Shown: in pieces, positions 33,677-45,199 of the stretch | Position numbering within the stretch: the first letter of the stretch is position 1 | How the letters are laid out: every line of letters starts with the position of its first letter | Assembly (NCBI GenBank): GCA_017979445.1 | Contig: CM030713.1 | Span: forward strand, 25,217,163 to 25,281,162 | Reading direction: 5' to 3' | Length of the DNA: 64,000 nt | From: Akebia trifoliata | Taxonomy: Eukaryota; Streptophyta; Magnoliopsida; Ranunculales; Lardizabalaceae | Position numbers and translations under genes: made by a program | The notes under the pieces: model-generated | What the model was told of the DNA's origin: nothing | The model's database searches: none | What the model saw: only the letters and a program-made list of their open reading frames with translations

Positions 33677-35402
33677 TGAAAGCGCCTTCGATCCGCGGGG
33701 TGCGCGGATCCGCTTTTGACCCTTGAGGTTTGGGAGTCGCCACCTAGTTTAGGTCTAGGAACCATAAATGACTCTACAATGGATAAAACAGAACTAATCT
33801 ACATAGAAATCTAAATCCGGGGATCATGTTACGGGGTTGGAAGGTGTTAGGCACCAACCCCGCCCGGCCAATGCCGGTCTCTACTTATCCCAAATAGATC
33901 TGCATTGCTAATGATAAAACCTAGATTAAAAAAATAATAAAAAAACCTTACCTTCGATCTGCAAAAGCATTATTCCCTCAGATCTGAAAAACAGTTCCTT
34001 GTACCGTACTCCTTGCTTCGTTTTGTCTCCGGATCTGATTTCTGATCTCCGAGGCAAGGTGTCTCCTTCTTGGATCTGAATGCTTTGAATTTGTGGTAGA
34101 TTTTTGGGATGTTTTTGGGAGGTTTTTGAGTGTTTTTTAGGCTAAAATAGGAGTAGGGATGTTAGGGAAGGAGTTGGGGCTCCAAAATTAGGGTTTTGAA
34201 GGGGTTGTGGAGGCTTCTTCACCTACTTTTTCTAGGATTTTTTCTTTGATACGAAAATAGGGTGTGGAGGCTCCTATTTATAAAGTTTTTAGAAGCATTT
34301 AGGGTTTGATTAGGGTTTTTTTTAGGGTTTCTATTAGGGTTTTGACTTAGTCTTTAGGGTTTTAGGGTTTTGACTTTAGTCTTATGAGATTGACTTGATT
34401 AGTTTTAGATTAGGGTTTGGATTTAGGGTTTTGACCTTAGTCTTATGAGATTGACTTGATTAGTTTAGATTAGGGTTTTGATTTAGGGTTTTGACCTTAG
34501 TCTTATGAGATTGACTCGATTAGTACCTTGACTTCAGTCTTGCTTGATTGATTTTAATTTTGACTTCAGTCTTACTTGATTGACTTTAATACCTTGACTT
34601 CAGTCTTGCTTGATTTACTTTTAATTTTTGGAGAACCCCCTTCTATTATATCTTTAATTCTTTGAACCCCCAAATGGAGGGGTCCTTAAAGAAATATCCC
34701 ACGAACCCTCAACAATTTTGCCTGAGAGTCCAATTAATCGATTTTTTAGGTTCAACTTTTTAAATTAATTTCATTAATGTTTCACTTTAATTATTTAATG
34801 TTTTATTTATTAATTTTGAATTTTTTAATTATGAAAATTGTGAAATTTCCGTTTTGCCCTCGGAGAGGATTTTTTACGTTTTAAGTCATTTTTCAATGTT
34901 CCAGGATGTTTTGGAATCAGTTTTTCGTAAGGAATTCAACGGGAATGTTGGTTTTTGTCATTTATGAAGTTTTTTATATGAAATGATCGTGAACTTTATG
35001 AGGGGTATTTTCGTAATTTTGTCAAATTTTGTGAAAATTGGCGAAGTGGTTTACTTGGTTTCGATTTGTTGTTTTATGTGTTTGAACGGATTTTCCTAAG
35101 CGTAATGTAGGCTCTAAGGTTATTTTGAGGTTAGGGGTATTTTGGTAATTTAATCATTTTTGTGATTTTTATCGTGAAGCTTCTTTTTGGTTTGCAAGAT
35201 GATGATTTCTATATTTCTGAGGTCGTATTTTCCTAGCGTAGCGTGGTTTCTAAGTTTTGTCAGTTCGAGATACCTCATCCGGATTTCTGAAACATATCTG
35301 GTAACAAAATAAAGCATTGGAATAGACATCCATCATTGGGAACCTTTGCGATCGGGTTGATGACTTGATTAATCAGGCGGATGCAAAAATGGGGTGTCTA
35401 CA
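33677..35402 (-). mobile_element. Solo LTR of family G1 inserted in the G2 RT gene
   Basis: 1,726 bp with TGTAGACACC...GCGCTTTCA ends in minus sense. Five-base flanks ctcta (33672-33676) and ctctg (35403-35407) match at four of five positions. The interrupted RT frame reads on through MKAPVSE on one side to RDVRAFLG on the other. Homologous to the LTR at 22511-24035. No internal sequence remains, so it is a product of LTR-LTR recombination. Confidence 0.9.
34297..34520. repeat. 60-bp tandem repeats with telomere-like motifs in the solo LTR
   Basis: cttatgagattgact at 34381, 34442 and 34502 with ttagggttttga between. TTAGGG-type words occur more than ten times from 34297 to 34495. Confidence 0.7.
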
Positions 35403-35407
35403 CTCTG

Positions 35408-36149
35408 AAACGGGTGCTTTCATCTCAAGGATATACTTGGTTTTTGCCGGATCTATCTCGATGCCTCTTCTGCTAACGATGAAACCCAGTAGTTTGCCCG
35501 ATGTTGCCCTGAATACACATTTTGCAGGATTTAACCTTAAATTGTACTTCCTCAGCCTGTCGAACAACTTCTTTAGATTCACCAGATGATCTTCTTCAAT
35601 GCCTGATTTAGCAATCATGTCGTCTACATAGATCTCCATTTCCTTGTGGATCATATCGTGGAATAGGACGGTCATTGCCCGTTGATAAGTTGCCCCTGCG
35701 TTCTTCAGTCCAAATGGCATGACTTTGTAGTGGAAAGTACCCCATGGTGTGATAAATACAGTCTTTTCCTGGTTTTCTTCTGCCATTTTTATCTGATTAT
35801 AGCCTGAAAAGCCGTCCATGAACGAGAACATGCCATGCCCTGCTGTACTATCGACTAGAGTGTCGATCTGTGAAAGTGGGAAATCATCCTTAGGACTAGC
35901 CTTGTTCAGGTCCCGATAGTCAACACACATGCGTACCTTCCCATCTTTCTTGGGTACTGGGACGACATTAGCCAACCACTCAGGGTACGTAGAGACTGCA
36001 AGAAATCCGATTTCGAACTGTTTCATGACCTCGTCCTTTCTGGCTTTAATCTTCTCAATTTCTACTTGATCGGCTTGCTTCCGAAGGCAATTGGTAGCTT
36101 GTGTACAACAAGATCTGTGTCCAACCCAGGCATATCCCTGTATGACCAT
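35408..36149 (-). pseudogene. G2 reverse transcriptase, main part
   Basis: Contains the Gypsy RT series: YPEWLANVVPVPKKDGKVRM, CVDYRDLNKASPKDDFPLSQ, FMDGFSGYNQI, FGLKNAGATYQRAM and the catalytic YVDDM, then GFIVSRRGIEIDPAK. Upstream joins to the next segment by a frame change and a stop near 36070. Downstream it is cut by the solo LTR. Confidence 0.92.
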
Positions 36150-36754
36150 GCAAAGACATCTTGATAATCTTGTAAGAGTTTGATCATTTCTTCCTTTTGT
36201 TGCGACGTTAATAAAGATCCGATCTTGACAATTCGTGGGTCCTCTTCGGTACCAAGATTGATTGAATCTGTATCCTCAATGTTTGGCTGAACACCTTTCT
36301 CGTGACGTTCTACCAAGTCTTTGATTTCTTTAGGCGGGTACTCCATTCCGTCCTCAGACTCTTCTTCGATCCCCATGAGGTCAAAGTCGAGTTCAAGATC
36401 GAAATCATACTCGTCCCTTTCAAATTCTGTTTTATCTGGGTACTCATTTGATTGAGACATATCCCTTGAAAACTCTTTTTTTGACTTTTGGAAAATATCT
36501 ATTTTTTTGCAACTTTGAAAGCTTTTTGATTTTTTTGACTTTTGAGAAATTTTTGATTTTTTTGCTTTTTGAGGAATATTTATTTTTTTGTTGCTTTTCG
36601 AATACCTGAAATAAGAAGAACAATCATGCGAATTCATTAATAAAGATAGGGAGCCCTCAAAACAGTCTTTGCCCAAGGACGAGGGCTCGTTATGATCCTC
36701 GGGCAAACTAGATTCGTTTAACGGCATTTTTTTTTTAGGCCTCAACAGCCTCAA
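36062..36754 (-). pseudogene. G2 region before RT, with Lys/Ser-rich repeats
   Basis: Ends with DYQDVFAWSYRDMPGLDTDL, the motif preceding Gypsy RT. Before it lies a stretch rich in K, S, I and Q (36470-36610), made from imperfect repeats such as KKSKISQKSKKSKSFQ, then an acidic segment (DEYDFDLELDFDLMGIEEES). Confidence 0.85.
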
Positions 36755-37286
36755 GGGTCAATAGGAATTCTTCCCAATTGTTCAGAACTTCACCTTCTCT
36801 GAGGGGGCGGATGAGATGTGAAAATGATGTGTCGAGTGATTTGGTTGGTGGTTCGGAGATAACCATGATCTCCGATTGATTTTTGTCAGATGGGGGCATA
36901 GTCCCTCCCAAACTCGGTGGGATGACTACTGATGCCCAATCAATGCCCGTTGGAAAGGGTGATTTGTTCCATTGGCTAGTAGTGATTTCCACTTTGGTTG
37001 ATTCTAAGGAGGTCTCTGATAGACTTTCATTGGAATCCCCATTGAATAAAACATCAATGCCTTCTACGAAGGATGACTAGGACTCAACAACTGAGTCTTC
37101 ATGAATGTGTACAGGTTTGAAATTTACCCTTTTTGGCATTTTTGCTGGTAGTGGTTCCGATAGGCTGTCGGGTCTAGTATGAGATTTTGGGAAGCTAATG
37201 CTGATATGCGGAACTCTGCCTAGGTTCCAGATATTTGGTTCACGATTTTGCTTTCTCGCTAGTCGAAGCTCTTTTTTTCTTTTCAT
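36735..37286 (-). pseudogene. G2 linker between protease/G-patch and RT
   Basis: Two open runs in one frame with a stop at 37077-37079. Contains the GIDWASVVIPPSLGG and LNNWEEFLLT segments seen in Ogre-like polyproteins. No catalytic domain. Confidence 0.7.
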
Positions 37287-38100
37287 TCATTTCTACAATA
37301 TCCCTTTTTGTGGGCCTGAACCCGAGACCAAAATAAGGAGTATGCTTTTTGGTTTCAACCGGTGTAGCTCTCTCTCTTCCTCCCGGTCCCAAACCTTGCT
37401 TGGGTCGATAACCTGCCCTTTTCATGACCCGACCAACCATCAGATTTGTTCTTGATAGTTTTGCTTTTACCTTCTCCTGCCCCTTTTCAATATGATTGAC
37501 AACGGAGAATTGATAAGAGTGATAGAGTGTTTTGTCCTTCGTCATCTCAATGTCGATAAATGACACATCCGGAGCTCTTCCAGCCGGGATAAGATTTTCT
37601 GCCAGCACTGATATCATTCTCTGCCCCATGATGAACTTGACTCTTTGGTGTAGAGAGGATGGTACTGCCCCGGCAATATGGATCCATGGCCTGCCTAGCA
37701 GTAGGTTGAAGGTTGTCGGTATCTCCATGACTTCAAACGTTACTTCGAATGTACATGGGCCTATTGTGACAGGCAGATCCACTTCTCCTAGAGAATCCCT
37801 TCTTGAACTATCAAAACCTCGGACGACCTTATTGTTGGGCTTGACATGTGACCAATCAGCTTTAAGCTTTCGGAAGGTCTCAAGCGGACAAACATTAAGA
37901 GCTAAGCTGTTATCAATCAGCACCCTAGCAACCATCATGCCCTTGCATATGACCATGATATTTAGTGGCTCGACGTGCCCCGTTCCTCCAGGCACAAATT
38001 CATCTTCAGTGAAAATAATGGGATTGGGGGTCATTATCTGGCCAATCATTTGTTCTATTTGTGCGGGTGAGGTAGTTGCAGGTACATGCGATTTTCCCAA
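37240..38100 (-). pseudogene. G2 aspartic protease with G-patch
   Basis: Protease region with VLIDNSLALNV where the family usually has an Asp-Asn/Ser/Thr-Gly site; the glycine is missing, so the enzyme may be dead. The flap-side motif FNLLLGRPWIH follows. The C-terminal part has a G-patch: VMKRAGYRPKQGLGPGGRER. Read in the same frame as the upstream gag C-terminus, from which a single stop separates it. Confidence 0.88.
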
Positions 38101-38121
38101 AACTCTCAGTAATGCCTCTAG

Positions 38122-39273
38122 TTATTCTTCTGATTTTTGCATCAGACCCAGGATACTGATTTGAGCTGGCTGTTTGTTCAATCTGTCCACTATATTATGC
38201 TCACTCTTGAGAATAAGTTTAATGAAGTCTGCAGCTTCCTTATCCGTCACTTTCGCCTTCTCTTCTTTCTGTTCACTCTTACTCATTTTGTCCTTTCCTT
38301 TTACTTTTCTTTTTTCTTCATCCGTCATGCCTTTTGTTGTTTCTTCAGTCTCTTCCCTGATGCTTACCCCTTTTTTTGATATTTTTTTGTATCGCCTTGT
38401 CCTTGTCATATGCCCAATGTCGGCCACCATTACTTTCTTCATGGTTTCAACCCCGGAGGTTGTGGTGATGGTTGTCTCATAACTCCAGGGAACTGCCTGG
38501 ATAGAGTTATAGGGGAATGGTTTGGGTGAGTGTATGGTCATGGGAGGCAGCTCAGGTTTTACATTGAGAATGAGGGGTGGTGGCGATGATTTGGATGAAA
38601 TGGTAGCAAGAGTAGTTGATGGAGTGTATGGGAGGATGAGTGGTGGACATGAAGATGCGGTGTATGGTATGTGAAAGGGTGGTCGAGTCATATATTGAGA
38701 ACCTTGCAATGCATATGGTATAATGAGAGGCGGTCGAGTAGCAGTATTGAGAGTTTGATGAGTGGGATGGATGGTGAGGTCAGATAATCTGAGAGGTGGT
38801 AGTGAATTTTGGGATGAGTTTGTCGTGTGGTGGTTGACTGTATTAACCGCCGGTGTTTTTGATTCCTTTGTTAAGTTGACCCTGATTTTTGTTCCGATAG
38901 GCGCTATTAAATCTGAGGGATTGAAGTCGAGTTCTCTACAGACAACATTTACCCTGTACCCACTCCCCTCTCCATTGTGAGTAGGTAAGGGGTTTTGGTT
39001 GATGTTCTGTTGTTGGGGTGGGTTGGCAGGCCCATCTAGGATGAGAGTCTTTTTATCGATCAGGTTCTGTACTTGATGCTTGAGCTGCCAGCATTGATCT
39101 GTGGAGTGCCCTAGTGCACCCATGTGAAATTCACAGAACAGGTTAAAGTTGTACCCTGGCCCTTTTGCAGCCTCAAGATTTGGTGGACGTTTTACCAGAT
39201 ATTCGCCTCTGAGTAAGAATGGTAGTAATTCTAATAGTGTCATGGGCAATCTGGTAAATACTCTGTTTACCAT
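38122..39273 (-). pseudogene. G2 gag, C-terminal part with zinc-finger-like motif
   Basis: LFCEFHMGALGHSTDQCWQL is the CxxH...H...C nucleic-acid-binding motif of Ogre-type gag. A Pro/Ser-rich stretch and a basic, Lys/Glu-rich tail follow. It overlaps the gag N-terminal frame by a few bases in a different frame. Confidence 0.85.
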
Positions 39274-40631
39274 GTTAGGTCGTGCCTGCTGATTTTACCC
39301 ATACTGTGGTGCTGGTTGTGCTTGCAGAGGAACTGTCTGAAAGGGATTCTGCGGTGCTGGAGCCCAAGTAGCTCAAGGTACTGGCACCCAAGGGACTTGT
39401 GGTGTCTGCGGCCTCTAAACTGGTGCCTGAATGAAAAGAGGTTGGCTGGGTTGTACATTGTTGACTTGAGTTTCCTTTTTCTTTTTGACAAGAATTTCTT
39501 CTGTGTCGATGTCCCTGCCGCTGCACTTAGGGCTGTGAAGTCAAATATTAAACCAGTCCGGATCCCTTCCTCGACCCGGTCTGCCATTTGAACTAAATTT
39601 GAGAATGTGCCTGTGGTGTGTCCAACCAGATGAGTATAAAAGGCATGCCCTAGTGTTGAAATGAACGTGGTGTTCATCTCTTGTTCAGTCATTGCAGGCC
39701 TTACTTGTGAAGCAGATTTCCGCCATCTCTGGACATACTCTTTTACTATTTCCCTTCGCTTTCTAGTCATCTTGGCCATATCATTTCGATCCAGACCTAC
39801 ATCTGTGTTGAATCGATAATTATTCCAGAACATTTCAGCCAAGTCTTGCCAACTTTTGATAAGCGTATGGTCCAATCCGGAAAACCATTTGAGTGCTGGC
39901 CCTATCAAGCTTCTTTGAAACAACTGCACCAGTAGCCTGTCATCTTCGCCGTATTGGCACATGGATTCGCAGTATAGTTTTAAATGTGACAGAGGACACC
40001 CCACCCCACTGTACTTCTCAAACTTCGGACATTTGAACTTGGCCGGCAACTGTGCATTAGGATAAAAGCAAAGGTCCCTGAATCTTGTCCCTCCTAAAGT
40101 ATTTGTACCCTTCATCCGTCTCATTTCTTCTTGGAGAGACTCTATCTGCTGGGCCATTTTGTTATCAGTGGCATTTTTTGCCTCAGGCACCCTGAAGTCA
40201 CACTCATCATCTGGGATTAGCACCGGAGGTGGTTGATTCTGTGGGATGTAAAGTGGAGGGCCCTGATACATTGGCACCGTAGGGGGTGGGGTGGTCTGTT
40301 GATCTGGTCGTGTCTGTTCAAAGGGTTCCGGATTTGATCCAGATGCTTGGTGCTGAGTGGCTTGCGCTTGTAGGAAGTTAGTATTACTAAAAACAGCCAT
40401 CAACATTTGTTCTTGTCTTTTTGTTGTTTCTAATAGCTTTGCTATCATTGCATTAGCTTCGGCAAGTTCACTTGTCGTAGGTTGTGGGTCCTTTGAGTTG
40501 CTCATAGTTGATGTAGATCGAAGGAAATACGGAGGCTTCTCAGGGTGTTTGTACTTCTTTCGTTTGGCCACCTTTGGGTACAGAAGACCAAGCATTACTA
40601 TCTTGTTTACAAAAAGAAAAATGCCTGACAT
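39267..40631 (-). pseudogene. G2 gag, N-terminal and capsid part
   Basis: 454-codon open frame. Coiled-coil-prone leader, then the Retrotrans_gag core: FEKYSGVGCPLSHLKLYC, LLVQLFQRSLIGPALKWFSG, YVQRWRKSASQVRP. The frame change at its end separates it from the zinc-finger part. Confidence 0.9.
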
Positions 40632-40704
40632 TTTATTAAGTCGGGTAAAGTTTTTTATTTTAAAGCAACGAGTTTTAAAGAAAGAGTTCTTTGGTTCGGA
40701 GCTG

Positions 40705-41625
40705 ACATTAACGCGAAGTTGGCATCAACACGGGACTGGCAAAATATTTTGAAAAAGAATTACATCAGCCGGAGCTGGCATCGACACGGAGCCGGTGGAA
40801 ATTAAAAAGATTTCATCAGCACGAAGCTGGCATCTACACGGAGTCGGTAAAATTAAAAAGATTTCATCAGCACGTAGCTGGCATTGACATTGAGTCGGTA
40901 AAATTTAAAAACGATTACATCAGCACAGAGCTGGCATCGACACAGAACAGATAAAATTAAAAGTGATTACCTCAGCACGGAGCTGGCATCGACACGGAGT
41001 CTGTAAAAATTAAAAAAACTATTTCATCAGCACGGAGCTGACATCGACACGGAGTCGGTAAAATTTTAAAAAACGATTTCATCAACACGAGGCTGGCATC
41101 GACACGGAGTAGGTAAAATTTTAAAATGATTACATCAGCACGGATCTGGCATCGACACAGAGTTGGTAAAAAATGATTTTGAAAAAGAATTACATCAGTC
41201 GGAGCTGGCATCGACACGGAGTCGATAAAATTAAAAGTGATTACATCAGCACGGAGCTGGCATCGACACGGAGTCGGTAAAAATTAAAAAATGATTTCAT
41301 CAACACGGAGCTGGCATCGACACGGATTCGATAAAATTTTAAAAATGATTTCATCAGCACGGGACTGGCATCGACACGAAGTCGGTAAAATTTAAAAATG
41401 ATTACATCAGCACGGAGCTGGCATCGACACGGAGTCGGTAAAAAAAGATTTTGAAAAAGAATTACATCAGCCGGAGCTGGCATCGACACGGAGTCAGTAA
41501 AATTAAAAATGATTTCATCAGCACGGAGCTGGCATCGACATGGAGTCGATAAAATTTAAAAATGATTACATCAGCACAGAGCTGGCATCGACACGGAATC
41601 GGTAAGACATTTTGAAAAAGAAGAT
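40705..41625. repeat. Minisatellite of 51-60-bp units in G2
   Basis: About 17 copies of catcagcacggagctggcat cgacacggagtcggtaaaat(t)..., units at 40763, 40814, 40865, 40918, 40970, 41025, 41080, 41133, 41193, 41244, 41298, 41352, 41405, 41465, 41516 and 41569. Four units carry a variant ttgaaaaagaa.. spacer, three of them ending in cagccgg/cagtcgg, spaced as a higher-order pattern. It lies between the extra ORF and gag. Confidence 0.92.
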
Positions 41626-41774
41626 TACATTTTGAATTTTGTAGACCAACCCATTAAACAATTCATTTATGTCATGATTATCCACAAATAAACTGAAAGA
41701 AATTTCATTGAACTATTGAAAATTGTTTAACAAATAGGATTTTCATTGAATTACAACTTTCAAATAACTCTGTC

Positions 41775-42947
41775 TTATATTCTTTTACATAGACGCTTGG
41801 ATTTATTTTGATCGTCATCAGGATTGCTGGGACAATTAGGCTTGCTTTTTTTGATTCTAACGACTGACTCTTTGAACTCTGCTGGTCCATCTGGATACCC
41901 TAAGGTGCGCTTGTTCCAAGCCTTCTCAATGAGATGCACTAACTTTTCAGTCAATGGTTTGGGAGAAAAAAATTGTTTTTGTTGAGGTAGCGAAAACTCT
42001 ATAGGTACTCCGTACTGTTCTGGGATCAGAGCAGGTTGGTAAAAAGATGTCTCCTCCAGTCCGATCAAACGGACATAATAGGATCCTTTAGTACCTAAAA
42101 CAGGGTAGTCCGTCATCCACCAAGGGCATCTCAAACCAATATGACGGGCAAGGCGAGAATCCAACCATTTGCTCCAAGCCTTAACTGAGTTTTGACGCAC
42201 TAACATGTTTCTCTTGGAAAAGTGCTCTGGCCTATACTCGAGGGTTGGAGGAATGTCCACAATTTTAAGACGATCGCAAAGTCACATATAAAATAAGTGA
42301 GGACTTCCTTTGAAATCCCCTCCCTCACCATTTTTTATGGCATTCAAACCTGAGAAGGTTTCAGTTAGAATAAGAGGTATAGGATTTGCTTTTCTAGAGA
42401 GCTGGGAAGCTATGTCTATGAAAGACTCAAGAATAGTTTGGCCCTCACTTTTGGAGGTCAGTATGTATTGGGCTAAGATTCCTAAACACAATCGATAGTC
42501 TCTAGTGGCTCTCCAAGCTTCCAATTTTACATTGATGGGATGACTACGAGAGTGGTATAGACTCAATAAAGGTACTAAATCCAATCTCCCATTACGGACT
42601 AAGGCTTTGGCTTCTTCCTTTGAAATGTTTAGGCCTGTGGCGAGGTCACCCGAATATCCTGTCTGCAATGAAGGCCTGACTAGAGGACCTGAAGTAGATA
42701 TCCCCATGATGCCACAATAGTCTTCATGAATAGGACACAAGTGCATATGCCCAATGTGAAAGATGTGAAGATAAAGGTTCCAACGCTTAGTCATAGGGCG
42801 TAAAAGATTCTAATATATCTCAAACTCGTGAAAGTACAGGGCGCATCTCAACATGAATTTTACAAAGTTGAATTTCTCTACGGTGTGCATCCCCGTGATG
42901 GTTGTTTTGACCAATTGGTCAATTGGGTTATTGCATGCAGCCAGCAT
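41775..42947 (-). pseudogene. G2 extra ORF upstream of gag (Ogre ORF1-like)
   Basis: One frame from ATG at 42947 to 41775, about 390 codons, broken by two stops (after HEFEIY, near 42812, and after PHLFYM, near 42282). Contents: KFNFVKFMLRCALYFHEFEI, IMGISTSGPLV, WRATRDYRLCLGIL, LDSRLARHIGLRCPWWMTDY and a basic tail. An extra ORF before gag is a hallmark of Ogre-type elements (region often called DUF7745-like). Function unknown. Confidence 0.75.
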
Positions 42948-42989
42948 CCTGAGTTGACACAAGAGAATAGTTCAGTACATTTTCAAGGT

Positions 42990-45178
42990 CTATGCAAAAT
43001 TACTTTTCTTTTGAAAATCTTTGTTCTTATGGAAAACACTTTCTTGAAAACACATTTTTTTTTTAAAACATTTTTTTCTTACTTTCTGGAAAATATTTTT
43101 CTTTTGTAAACCACTTTTCTTTTTTAAAAATTTGATTTTCATTTTGATTTGAATGGCCCGGCCTATCATGATCATTGGATCGAGATGGACTGGGTCATTA
43201 TTGAATTTTTGAAGAAATGGATTCTTTATTGGGTCGGTGCACCCTTTTTAATTTCTGAAAACAAAATTTTGATCCTTGAAGACAATCTTAAACTCTGATC
43301 TTATCATTCACATCATTCACATACATCAATCATTAGGTTCCATTCAACAACCCGGGAACACCCGTGATAAGTTCGAGTCATGACTTATAGGGAAGGTTTC
43401 TAGACTCTAAGCTTACTACGTGCAATGCATTTTTATCTGGCCACCCTTGCCCAAGTACACCTATATACCTCTCAAGCGTACTCAATCAGATGGTACGTGG
43501 TGACTTGATTTGATATATCGTATAGGTGATAATCTAAAACTTCAATTCACTTCTCTTAAGCCAAAAACAGCCAGTTTGATCCCTAGTTGAGAGGTGGCGC
43601 ACGATGCTGAGCAAGGACCCACTTAAGTACCTCTCGTCTAGAATAGATGTAGTCTATCCCCCTCGTACAGTAGGGTACAGCGGGGCAGTATCTTGCTTAG
43701 GCACTAGTTTTGACCAAGAAGTGCAATTGATGTACTTGGATTATCTTTTATATACCTATGGGTACGAGTCAAGAGTTGTAGTTTTCTTAAATGGTTTTTG
43801 CATCCCGCGAGGAGACCGACCACGTACTAGTACTACGTTGGCAATCGGGACATGTGACCGTGCGGCTTACAATAGGACAAAGGCTCAGGTCGCTCCAACA
43901 TGGGTGTATCAATATACCTTTCAGAATCACCTGTTCAAACGGTATTGATGCCCCAGTTTTATATACCTTACGGTACGTGATTGGAGTTGTGGTTTTCATG
44001 AATGACGTCGCATCTCCGAGGAGACCGGACCACGCACTAGTGCCACGTTGGCTATTAGGGACATGCAAGCGTACAATACAGTAAAGTAAACGTGCTAGTG
44101 GTGTGTGCAAATAGGATAGGGTGTGCCCGGGGCATTTTTCAGATGAGTGGGCCCGTTGGCCAGATCAAAGAGACCATAGCTTTTTAGATAATTAGTCCAT
44201 AAGGGTTGCACATTCATAATTAAGCGTCAACCAATCGATTTTTTTTTTCATCATTTTTTTTTCAATTTTACGAATGAACTAATCATAAAAGGACTTCTCT
44301 TTTTATTTTTATTTTTTTATAGTCCAACCGATGATCACTTTGAATTTTCATTTTGATCAATCAAAAAGTGGCGAGCGGTATGCCCTGAGTTTAAAAAAAG
44401 ATGATCCATTTGATCTTTTGAAGATTTAAAACTTAAAATAAAAATAAATTCCAAGAGGAAAGTTTCCAAGACTGATGTAAGGAACAAGTTGAGCAAAAAT
44501 TTTTTTTTTTTTTTAATTAATTTTTTTTAATTAATTTTTTTTTTTGATTAATTTTTTTTTGTGCTCATTTTGAGGCACATTGCCTCTGGTTTTTGGCTTG
44601 GGCTAAATTTTTTTTCCTTTTTTATGCTCTTTTTTCCTACTCATTTTGTATCGCGACGAGACGTCAAACGGAAATGATAACGTAAACGATAGTAAATGAG
44701 CTCAAAAATCGATTTTGACTTGTTAAAATGTTGCTAACTATGTCACATTTTGTAGAGAATTTTGTTCTACCCTAAATCGATATGCACTAATAGCTAATCG
44801 GAGATCGAACGAGAAAGTTATGATCAGTTTAATTTCGACTGTCCGTTCGACCAAAAAAGAAGAAAAACGACTTTTTTTTTTATTTTTTTATACCCATTTT
44901 GAGGCACATTGCCTCTGGTTTTTAGCTTGGGCCAAAAAAGAAATTTTTTTTTTCATTTGTTTGACGATATGCATGCTTAAAAGGACATAATAAGATAAAT
45001 AAAGTAAAAATCGGATTTTTTTTTGTTTTTTTTTTTCAAGTGAGTAAATAAATAAAAGAAACCTACCTAAAAAATAAATACAACAAATACATCAAGTATT
45101 GTTAGCTTGCAAATAAAAATTTTGAAACCTTTTTTTTTTCTCAAAATAACCAAGTTGACACGAAGGTAGAGCCTTTAC
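42990..45178 (-). other. G2 leader between primer site and the extra ORF
   Basis: No gene. 43330-44140 has a diverged inverted counterpart at 47870-48680. Two copies of gaggcacattgcctctgg (44572, 44901) form a GAGGC/GCCTC hairpin. Long T runs from 44235 to 45150. Confidence 0.6.
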
Positions 45179-45196
45179 TCCCCAATGGAGTCGCCA
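45179..45196 (-). other. G2 primer-binding site
   Basis: Minus-strand tggcgactccattgggga, three bases from the 5' LTR. Same type as the G1 site at 24037. Confidence 0.85.
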
Positions 45197-45199
45197 AGC

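Noticed and set aside
37532..38164. 210-codon plus-strand frame
   Set aside because: Antisense of the G2 protease region.
40972..41489. Two minus-strand frames of about 80 codons with RVDAS repeats
   Set aside because: They are translations of the minisatellite; unit lengths are not multiples of three, so no frame is kept.
40705..41625. CRISPR-like array
   Set aside because: Eukaryotic context, no unique spacers; the whole unit including the spacer repeats.
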